A stretch of DNA of 27,820 nucleotides from Trichomonas tenax (Eukaryota > Parabasalia > Trichomonadida > Trichomonadidae): the NCBI GenBank assembly GCA_023091735.1, contig JALKBU010000688.1, forward strand, positions 1-27,820, given 5' to 3'. Below are positions 1-7,786 of this stretch, in pieces. The number at the start of each line of letters is the position of its first letter. Within the stretch, counting starts at the first letter, position 1. The notes under the pieces are model-generated. The model worked only from the letters and a program-made list of their open reading frames with translations, was not told the origin of the DNA and made no database searches. The position numbers and the translations under genes were made by a program.

Positions 1-912
1 TTTATATATCCACAGCATTTTAGATGGGAAAATTTTTCATTTGCCACCAAAATTAGACCTTAAATATTCATACTGGTGGAGAAAAATCGAGATGTTTGAG
101 TAGACGTAGAAAATTCAGTGACGCCTGCGTGAATAATACTCTATTAGGTATATGTTAATTGAAGGCCCATGAATAAAAAGTGGCTGTATATTATATATAT
201 ATATTTAATATTTCTTTTGATAAAATTAATGTCTGAGCTTTATATTTTAGGTATATACCTTGCGTTGACCTTATTTGAACCAAGATTATTGATAATAAGA
301 ATACCTTAAAAATATTTGTATTCATTGAAGCTGCGAATATCTATATTGCTGACCTTTGGGTTTACAAAAAATTATCAATGAGTTATATTATTACTACTTT
401 ATTGTGTGTTAAAATATTTAAAATATGAAAGTCATACTATTATTTTTAATGAAAGTAATACCTTTGAATACGCATGCAATACTGTATACGATATTGAATG
501 TGTTCTTGGATTTTTATCAAATATTAACTTCTAGAAAGTCTATTTAAATACAAAATCTTCGATTTACCGGTATTTTGATTTATAATTTTTAATTATGATG
601 GGTATTAATTATTCTATATTAATAAATCTATTAAATGATGTATTTCGATTTTAATAAAGTTATTCTATTTGATAAAAAATGTAAAAAATATTTTTCTCTT
701 TATTTTTATTTTGGAATTTCTAAGTCAATAAAATTTATTTTGAAGATTTCAATAAAACCTTATATGGAGATAATAAAAAGCCAAGATTTTCATCTTAATC
801 TCATTTCTAAGGTTGAAAAATTCAATTAAGATCTTTTTAACCGTGATAAAATGATTCTACATCGAATGTTAAATCTAATTTTAGCAAATTTTTGAAATGT
901 GAAATTTTGATG
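1..912. other. AT-rich non-coding region
   Basis: No supportable gene is seen. The only longer open frame (635-829, plus) is made of A/T-rich codons and has no family resemblance. A short segment at about 761-795 resembles minus-strand sequence at about 11630-11672, upstream of the formin gene; both begin TATATGGAGATA and lie upstream of a gene in the same orientation. Confidence 0.6.
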
Positions 913-919
913 TCACTTT
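913..919 (+). promoter_or_regulatory. Initiator (Inr) element of the Lys/Asp-rich gene
   Basis: The sequence is TCACTTT, which fits the trichomonad Inr consensus TCA(+1)[C/T][A/T]. The predicted start of transcription is the A at 915, giving a 36-nt leader before the ATG at 951. An out-of-frame ATG at 910 lies just upstream of this start and so would not be in the transcript. Confidence 0.55.
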
Positions 920-950
920 GTTCCTTTTTAGCTTTTTTACAAAAAAAAGA

Positions 951-3755
951 ATGATTTTGCTTTTCGCTATATTAGCATTATCAGGCGATCAAATCACGGT
1001 GAATAACGACAAAGATGCCACTGCTTCACCGCTGAATGCAAAAATCAATAAAAACTCGATCAGAGAACAGAAAAAAGGAAGTAGATTCGTTACAAAGCCA
1101 ATCAGCTCCGACAGAGCTGAACGCGGACTTAACGGCGATTTTAGAAACCCAAGAAACTCAACTTTTCACAGAAATGAAATGATTAAAGATTCAAAACTTA
1201 TCGACGCTCCACAAATAGATCCAAAAGATTTCAACTACCATCAACCAGAAACAAAGCCACAAGAATCTGGTGCTAATACAACAAAGAAACCAAATTCAGA
1301 AACTGAAATCGAAAAACAAAAAAATGAAACAACTGCCGACAAAGTAGAACCAAAGGAAACAGAAGGAAAGAAAGTTGACGCTACAGAAACTAAGGAGGAA
1401 ACAACAGATAAAAAAGATGTTTCTGAAAAGAAGCCAGAATCCAAAAACAAGGAAACAGAGGCAGAGAAGAAAGAAGAAAACGCAGGTAAAAAGGAACAGG
1501 AAGAGAAAAAGACTGAAAGCGAAGAAAAGAAGGAAGAATCTGAAAAGAAAGCTGAAGAGAATAATTCTGATTCTGAGAACAAAGAGGCTGCTGGAGACAA
1601 GAAACCAGACGAGAAGAAGGATGAATCCAAGACAAAGGAAAAGAAGGAAGAATCTGCAACTGCAGATGCACAAAAGAAAGATGACCATGAGTCAACTGAT
1701 AAGAAAGAAGATGGAAAGAAAGATACAACAATAAATTCAGAAGATGATAAGAAAGTCCAACCATCTGACAAGAAACAAGAAGAGGAGGATGATGACAAGG
1801 AAGACTCTTCAAAGACAGAAGGAAAGAAAGATGAATCCGATAAACCAGAAGATAAGAAGGATGATGATAAGAAGGACGAAGATAAGAAGGATGATGATAA
1901 GAAGGACGAAGACAAGAAGGATGATGATAAGAAGGAAGATAAGAAGAAGGATGAAGATAAGAATGAAGATGATAAGAAGAAGGACGAAGACAAGAAGGAT
2001 GATGATAAGAAGGACGAAGACAAGAAGAATGATGATAAGAAGGAAGATGATAAGAAGAAGGACGAAGACAAGAATGATGATAAGAAGGACGAAGACAAGA
2101 AGGATGATGATAAGAAAGATGAAGACAAGAAGGATGATGATAAGAAGGACGAAGACAGGAAGGATGATAAGAAGGACGAAAACAAGAAGGATGATAAGAA
2201 GGACGAAGACAAGAAGGACGAAAACAAGAAGGATGATGATGAGAAGGAAGATAAGAAGAAGGATGAAGATGATAAGAAGAAGGAAGATAAGAAGAAGGAC
2301 GAAGACAAGAAGGATGATAAGAAGGACGAAAACAAGAATGAAGATGATAAGAAGAAGGACGAAGACAAGAAGGATGATAAGAAGGACGAAAACAAGAAGG
2401 ATGATGATAAGAAGGACGAAGACAAGAAGGATGATGATGAGAAGGACGAAGACAAGAAGAATGATGATAAGAAGGAAGATAAGAAGAAGGATGATAAGAA
2501 GGAAGATGATAAGAAGAAGGACGAAGACAAGAAGAAGGATGATGATAAGAAGGACGAAGACAAGAAGAATGATGATAAGAAGGAAGATGATAAGAAGAAG
2601 GACGAAGACAAGAATGATGATAAGAAGGACGAAGACAAGAAGGATGATGATAAGAAAGATGAAGACAAGAAGGATGATGATAAGAAGGACGATAAGAAGA
2701 AGGAAGATGAAGATGATGACGATGATGATAAGAAGGACGATAAGAAGAAGGATGAAGATAAGAATGAAGATGATAAGAAGAAGGAAGATAAGAAGAAGGA
2801 CGAAGACAAGAAGAAGGATGATGATAAGAAGGACGAAGACAAGAAGAATGATGATAAGAAGGAAGATGATAAGAAGAAGGACGAAGACAAGAATGATGAT
2901 AAGAAGAAGGAAGATAAGAAGAAGGACGAAGACAAGAAGGATGATAAGAAGGACGAAGATAAGAATGAAGATGATAAGAAGAAGGAAGATGAAGATGACG
3001 ACGATGATGATAAGAAGGAGTCCAAAGCCAAGGATCAAACAGATAAGAAAGATTCAACAAAGGATGATATCGTAGATGAAGTAACCGATGACAAGAAGAC
3101 CGAAACAAAGAAAGATACCACAAAGGATGAAGACGAAGATGATGATGCTAACCAGAAGAAGGATTCGAAGAAGGAAACAAAGAAACAAGTCCCTTCAGAT
3201 GATGAAGATGACGAAGATGAAAAGAAGCAAAAACCAAAGTCTGATTCCAAGCCTGATGCTGAAAAGAAGCCACAGCCAGATAAGAAGAAAGGCGATGATG
3301 AAGAAGACGAAGAAGATAACAAGAAGCTAAAGATCGACACCAAGAAAGAAGCTGACAAGAAGAAAGAGCAGCAAAAGCAGAAGGATGAAGACGAAAAGAA
3401 TATTAAGCCAAAGGTTGATATCAAGAAAGGAGATGATAAAAAGCCAAAGAATGACAAGAAGAAAGACGATGATGAAGATGAAGAGGACTTCCCAGTCAAG
3501 CCAAAGCCAAAGAATGAGAAGCCAGGCCTAAAGAAGCAGGCACCAGTTGTCAGACCAGGCGAAGACGATGAGGAAGAGGATGAAACACCAGCACGTTCTG
3601 GTCCAAAGATGATGTCATTCTTCAGCTTCACAATGTATCTTTTGATCTTCGGTGGCCTCCTTGCAGGCTCCCTCACAATTGTTTTCATCAGAAGGAGACC
3701 TAAGCGTGATCCAGCTGCTGATGAACCACTTCTCGTAACAGACGAATTTTATTAA
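951..3755 (+). CDS. Lys/Asp/Glu-repeat type I membrane protein
   Basis: I do not recognise a named protein. The open frame extends upstream to 918 but only through a TTG, so the first in-frame ATG (951) is taken, giving 934 aa. Seen: a short N-terminal hydrophobic stretch (MILLFAILALSG) that can act as a signal peptide; a Glu/Lys/Thr-rich region to about residue 300; roughly 390 residues of DKKDD/DKKDE-type pentapeptides with no cysteine or hydrophobic residue; a further Lys/Asp/Glu/Pro-rich stalk; one strong transmembrane helix (about residues 889-911, MYLLIFGGLLAGSLTIVFI); then RRRPKR and a short tail ending ADEPLLVTDEFY. Inference: a type I surface or endomembrane protein with an extended polyampholyte lumenal domain and a cytosolic DxxLL-type sorting signal. 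The stop runs into TAAA, the trichomonad polyadenylation signal. Long open frames on the opposite strand are a by-product of the low-complexity repeat. Existence of the gene is well supported; the function is not known. Confidence 0.8.
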   Translation: MILLFAILALSGDQITVNNDKDATASPLNAKINKNSIREQKKGSRFVTKPISSDRAERGLNGDFRNPRNSTFHRNEMIKDSKLIDAPQIDPKDFNYHQPETKPQESGANTTKKPNSETEIEKQKNETTADKVEPKETEGKKVDATETKEETTDKKDVSEKKPESKNKETEAEKKEENAGKKEQEEKKTESEEKKEESEKKAEENNSDSENKEAAGDKKPDEKKDESKTKEKKEESATADAQKKDDHESTDKKEDGKKDTTINSEDDKKVQPSDKKQEEEDDDKEDSSKTEGKKDESDKPEDKKDDDKKDEDKKDDDKKDEDKKDDDKKEDKKKDEDKNEDDKKKDEDKKDDDKKDEDKKNDDKKEDDKKKDEDKNDDKKDEDKKDDDKKDEDKKDDDKKDEDRKDDKKDENKKDDKKDEDKKDENKKDDDEKEDKKKDEDDKKKEDKKKDEDKKDDKKDENKNEDDKKKDEDKKDDKKDENKKDDDKKDEDKKDDDEKDEDKKNDDKKEDKKKDDKKEDDKKKDEDKKKDDDKKDEDKKNDDKKEDDKKKDEDKNDDKKDEDKKDDDKKDEDKKDDDKKDDKKKEDEDDDDDDKKDDKKKDEDKNEDDKKKEDKKKDEDKKKDDDKKDEDKKNDDKKEDDKKKDEDKNDDKKKEDKKKDEDKKDDKKDEDKNEDDKKKEDEDDDDDDKKESKAKDQTDKKDSTKDDIVDEVTDDKKTETKKDTTKDEDEDDDANQKKDSKKETKKQVPSDDEDDEDEKKQKPKSDSKPDAEKKPQPDKKKGDDEEDEEDNKKLKIDTKKEADKKKEQQKQKDEDEKNIKPKVDIKKGDDKKPKNDKKKDDDEDEEDFPVKPKPKNEKPGLKKQAPVVRPGEDDEEEDETPARSGPKMMSFFSFTMYLLIFGGLLAGSLTIVFIRRRPKRDPAADEPLLVTDEFY
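1849..3025 (+). repeat. 15-bp-period coding minisatellite (DKKD[D/E])
   Basis: The basic unit is 15 bp (GATAAGAAGGAYGAW-like), coding for DKKDD or DKKDE, mixed with units changed by whole codons (KKED, KNED, KKKDED). All length changes keep the reading frame. Longer blocks were also duplicated: 1992-2152 is identical to 2532-2692 (161 bp, offset 540), and about 2811-2905 matches the start of that block again (offset 279). Confidence 0.9.
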
Positions 3756-3816
3756 ATATTAAAAATATTATCATAAATAAAAAAGAATATCTTTATAAAA
3801 AAATCATAACAATATA

Positions 3817-5233
3817 TCAACGTGAATAAGAAATAACATTTTCGGGTATTCCATATTGTCTAAGCATTGGCTGTATCTTCTCTGCGTTAATCTTAGAGAA
3901 GATATACGATTTTAGGCGTTCTGCGAAAAACTCAAACAAATCTTTCTTTGCTATAAACTTAGATAAGATTTGTGCTGATGCTGCTTCACCAACTTCGATA
4001 ATAACAGGATCATCTCCTTCAAATACATTTATGAATGCATCTGAAAGTGCTTCTAATGACTCTATATCATCATTGAACTTCAGCAACCATTAACCTTAAT
4101 GAAATTGCTCTAAATCTCGAATTTTGACATGATTGTGGAGACAAAATTTGCGACAAAGCAGATATAATTTACTTTGTTGAAAACTTCGCTGTTGCTGAGA
4201 AATCAATGACACTATGTTCAACAATATCTAAACCTTTAGAAGAGATCTCTTCGTTATCAAAGATTGTCGAGAAACCAGCAATTTGAGATATCACAGACCA
4301 TCCTCTGGAAATTTTTTCTCCATTTTCTATGGTGAATTTCGATAATGAACTTATAATATATAATCTAATTTCATCATCGCCGTTAGCAAATGATGACAAT
4401 ACCGGCTCCAAAACTTCATCTTCGCACTTGACTAAGACATCAGAATTAATAAGTTGCTTTGTTATACCAAAAATATAATCAACAACAACTTTTGATGAAT
4501 TATTCAATATGTATTTAGAGATGATATTTGATGCTCTAAACCAAATCTCTTTCCAAATCAAACGATGCCATGGTGCATTCTTTTTACAAACTTCAAGGAA
4601 ATATTTAATCATTTTTTCGTCATTGAAATTGTTTTGAGATAAACTTTCAACAAATAATATCAAAGAATTGGAATTAAACTCATTTGATTTCGATATAACC
4701 GAATCTATACCTTTTAAAGTTGATTTTGAAGCTTCTGTTGATGAAATAATGCATACTCTGATCAAATTCGCAAAGTTTTGCCATGAATTGATGATTTTTG
4801 GAGATTCGTTTATGAATGAAGAAATTATTTGATTTGGAACATTAGAATCCTCAATATTCCAATATCTCTTAATGATTTCTGTCGAAAAGTGAATCAATTC
4901 ACTCAACAATCTCTCTTGATAACAATTTGCTGATAAATGAATGAAAAGTTGCAATAATTTCATCACTTGTTCGCAATATTTCTTGTTTTCGCCATGAAAG
5001 GCAACAGCGAATATCACTGCATGTTTGAGAGATGAAATAGCTTCTACAGCAAGAATTTCGAACACAGGATTGATCAATAAATAGTTTTCTTCATAGTGGA
5101 ATCCATTTATTGCAATTGCAGAAGAAACTTCACCAAAAGCGAATTTGCTTTTGAGTTGGAACTGAGTGACTTCAAACTTTGGTTCTGAGGACAGAATGTG
5201 TTGTTCTGCATTGATCGATGGATTTCGCGAGTT
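3817..5233 (-). pseudogene. Sec7-family ARF-GEF (BIG/Sec7p-like) C-terminal relic
   Basis: The minus-strand frame is open from 5233 to a TAA at 4171-4169 but contains no ATG near its beginning; its first residues follow directly on a TAA at 5236-5234. The protein reads like the helical regions after the Sec7 domain of BIG/Sec7p exchange factors, which load GTP on ARF at the trans-Golgi. Seen: INPVFEILAVEAISSLKHAV (HDS1-like), HRLIWKEIWFRASNIIS, then EIRLYIISSLSKFTIENGEK and ISRGWSVISQIAGFS, which match the family pattern EIRELIVRCISQ...SGWKSVF (DUF1981/HDS). Beyond the TAA at 4171-4169 the same frame continues with NSRFRAISLRLMVA, as expected for the next conserved block. A +1 shift near 4085-4095 then leads to the last open segment (LKFNDDIESLEALSDAF... 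to 3817). So the copy has no N-terminus or intact Sec7 domain, an internal stop and a frameshift. Family assignment is from memory of the conserved pattern. Confidence 0.6.
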
Positions 5234-6067
5234 TTAGAATTGTTTTGATGTGATTTTGTTTAGTTCATTGTGCTCATTAATATGATTTTTGATTATTTAA
5301 AATCTTGAGAGAGAACCATTGAAATTTTATTTTTATTTCGTATTTAAGCGTTTTATTATGTTTTATATTCGAATTATTTTCAATTATTTTTTGTTTTTGG
5401 TTGATAATTTGAATTTTTGGTTTTAAGTTAAAAATAAGCATAATAGATCATGTGTGAAATAATTTTCGAAGATAAAAAGTTAATTTGTTATGTTTTTCGA
5501 GATTTTTGTAATAATTTGAGGCTGAATTTCAGATTTTTTATCCACAATTCATGAAATTTGACAAAAAATCTCAAAAGCAGTGAAAAGAGATATGAAAAAT
5601 GATGTAGATTATGAATATTCAAAATTTGGCGAGTTTTTAATGGAGTTAAAATTATCTTCATCGATATTGTGTCTGTTTTTGCGATAAATGACATAGACAA
5701 AAGATTTCTCATTCAACAAACATATATTTATTTCGTGAAACAGAGATTTGAAAAATCACAAAAAAATATAAAATGATTGATGAGCTTTGAGTACTTCACT
5801 ATAAGGTAGCTTCTGAGATTGAAAATGGTCGGTGTTCTCAATCACACTTGAATGGGCGTTATTGTTCATTCGTCTGAATGAGGACAATGCGCCTTCAGAA
5901 GTATGGTATTCGTATTATCAGCCGGCATTTGGTGTAAATTACGCCAATCAGAACAATCCAAAAGTTGATTCAAGCGCTTTTAATACTATTTTTGTTTGGT
6001 TTTGCATTTATTACAGCTCATAGAAGTAATAATATACATTTCCAGTTCCAAGATACAACCAGATAAC
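5234..6067. other. Non-coding region, possible further relics
   Basis: No intact gene. Just upstream of the Sec7-like relic (minus strand, about 5300-5234) the same frame reads HNELNKITSKQF, a stop, then NSRN, which faintly resembles the end of a Sec7 domain (KMTKEQFIRNNRG), but this is weak. On plus, 5832-6023 is an open frame without ATG (NAPSEVWYSYYQPAF...), which I cannot assign; it may be another gene scrap. The rest is plain A/T-rich sequence. Confidence 0.4.
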
Positions 6068-6114
6068 CAATTGTGTCATTTCTGTCATTTGACATAATTG
6101 TCATTTGACAATTG
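6068..6114. repeat. TGTCATTTGACA repeats in an imperfect palindrome
   Basis: TGTCATTTGACA occurs twice (6083-6094 and 6099-6110), each copy being itself almost a palindrome. A third TGTCATTT lies at 6074-6081. The outer edges are CAATTGTGTCA on the left and TGACAATTG on the right, so the whole stretch forms an imperfect inverted repeat. It lies just before the PMP-like relic. Confidence 0.6.
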
Positions 6115-6159
6115 AATCACAAATAACGGAGATGGATTCATCCATTTTCCGCATTTGAA

Positions 6160-7121
6160 AGTTGGGATGATTATTGTTACGGAAGCAATTATATTGATTA
6201 CTCCAATCACATTCAAAGTGGATACCTCAATGTTTCAAATTCTTCATCATATTTAGTTTTAAATTGCGAATTTTTTATCAGACAGAAAGAGCAATTTATT
6301 TCAATCAAAATATTGATAGCACTCGTTTGCTTATCGAAAGAACAACATTCGAAAGCTGCAGTTCCAGTGCAGATTATATTGGAGGTGGTTCATTTTATTT
6401 TGCAGAAAAAGGACAATATGTTCAAGATAGAATTTGCTATCATTTTTCTACAACTACAGCATCATTTGGAAAGCATGAGTTCCATACTACTGTTAATAAA
6501 GGAACCAATTCCAAAAATAATTTTAAGCTTTCTAGTTTATTCGAATGCGGGAATTATAGATGTTATAATACTATGCGTTCCACATGCAGAAAAGTTGAGT
6601 ATGAAAATATAAATAGTTAATATAACAAATGTTTTGAAATATCTGGATTTAATATAGAAGATTTGGAGTCAAACAGTTTTGTAAGATATTGTAACTTTTA
6701 TAATTTAACAAAATTCGGAAGCAACCTTTATTTCCTTCATACAGACTCTAGCTACGATCAAGTAATTCCTATTTATTTTAATTCATTGAATATAATCAAA
6801 AACTGCAATCCCAAATCATTAATTACAAGTCGCAAAGCAAAACTAAATATAGAATTATGCACATTATATGATAACGCATGCAGCATTATGTTTTATGCTT
6901 GGGATTATCCTGGAATTACTGTTACTAGGTGTTATTTCAATAAAACCACATTTATTTCATCAGGATCTGTTCAGATTGTGTCCAGTTATAATGAAAAATT
7001 TAGTCAATGTAAGTATTTAATCAAAAAAACTCATGGAAGAACAAATGGTATAGAATATAAATATTATGATACATTTGGATTGACATTGCGTTCATTTATG
7101 AATGTCTCTCTTAAACGATAA
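6160..7121 (+). pseudogene. PMP-like / beta-helix surface protein relic
   Basis: The reading frames carry features of the large trichomonad family of Cys-rich, chlamydial-PMP-like surface proteins: a strand-and-turn pattern with LVLNCEFF, then AIYFNQ, TTFESCSSSADYIGGGSFYF, CGNYRCYNT, FVRYCNFYNLTKFGSN and SLNIIKNC. This is expected to fold as a right-handed beta-helix on the cell surface. The copy is broken. The first part (about 6160-6276) is in one frame and the rest (from about 6277) in another, the switch lying at a T6 tract near 6271-6276. There is an in-frame TAA at 6618-6620, after which homologous-looking sequence continues in the same frame (YNKCFEISGFNI). There is no signal peptide, no start codon that fits, and no C-terminal membrane helix. 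Family assignment rests on pattern memory. Confidence 0.5.
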
Positions 7122-7497
7122 ATATAGAGAATGTTCAAATAATCTAGTAATTATAATAAAAATAATGAAGAATTATAAGAAGGAACACAGTAAAAGCCGC
7201 TTCTCCGAGAATTTCCTTATTTTCTATTTCTTTTAATGAATTTGATCATGAACATCGACAATTCCTATATATGAAAAATAAGCTGTTTTCGTTTCATGAA
7301 TCATTTTTTCAACAATGCGAATGCCAAATTCCATAAGGCGAAAATTTTAGGAAAGTTTTTGATTTTAGATGTTCAATCATTCTCTTTTCAACTGCAATTG
7401 ATAATGGAGATTAATATCATAAAGATAACGTAATGTAAATGATCGATATAATATCCTATTGATGAGAAAATGTGATAAATTGATTTATCTCAGTTAT
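7122..7497. other. Non-coding spacer with minus-strand coding scraps
   Basis: This stretch lies between two relics. It holds only broken minus-strand fragments that may continue the ankyrin-like scrap. No intact frame, RNA gene or clear promoter is seen. Confidence 0.4.
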
Positions 7498-7685
7498 TGG
7501 TGATGCAATATCATTTTCAGTAAAAAGGCATTGAAATCTCCGTAATAAAAACACTTTTCTGCATTCATCCTTCTAATTGATCCTTTTTCTTCGAGCAGCT
7601 AATTGACAACGCCATTATGGCTGTAATAAATAGTAGTATCTAAATATTCATCCCATATTGTATGATCATCATTAAATAAAGACAT
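7498..7685 (-). pseudogene. Ankyrin/DUF3447-like gene scrap
   Basis: On the minus strand an ATG at 7685 begins a protein-like reading of about 60 codons (MSLFNDDHTIWDEYLDTTIY) broken by a TAG at 7601-7599. In the same frame after the stop come LLEEKGSIRRMN and AEKCFYYGDFNAF. The helix-turn-helix pattern (VVN-stop-LLEEKG) resembles the ankyrin/DUF3447 proteins common in trichomonads, with the TAG standing where a Trp codon would fit. Shorter protein-like scraps (EFGIRIVEKMI, SLKEIENKEILGEAAF) follow toward 7150 in changing frames, so the decayed gene may extend further. The family is tentative. Confidence 0.35.
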
Positions 7686-7786
7686 GATATTTGTTGAGAA
7701 ACAAATATTAGATCTCAATGATTTTATCATAAAATTCCATAGTTTTTTTCAAAAAAAATGAAGCAAGAGAAAAGATAAAATAAAAA

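Noticed and set aside
635..829. 64-codon plus-strand frame with ATG.
   Set aside because: A/T-driven Lys/Ile/Phe composition, no family pattern, and overlap with a sequence shared with non-coding DNA upstream of formin.
913..951. Upstream ATG at 910 giving a 14-codon frame that overlaps the start of the Lys/Asp-rich gene.
   Set aside because: It lies before the predicted transcription start at 915 and so is probably not in the mRNA.
1241..3123. Very long open frames on the minus strand and in other frames opposite the Lys/Asp-rich gene (Ser/Phe/Leu-rich, His/Ser/Pro-rich or Ile/Leu/Val-rich).
   Set aside because: They arise because the 15-bp repeat has no stops in several frames. They are pure low-complexity sequence with no start context, while the plus frame has signal peptide, membrane helix, Inr and TAAA end.
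5488..5712. 74-codon minus-strand frame in the spacer between relics.
   Set aside because: Composition typical of random A/T-rich sequence and no recognisable motif.
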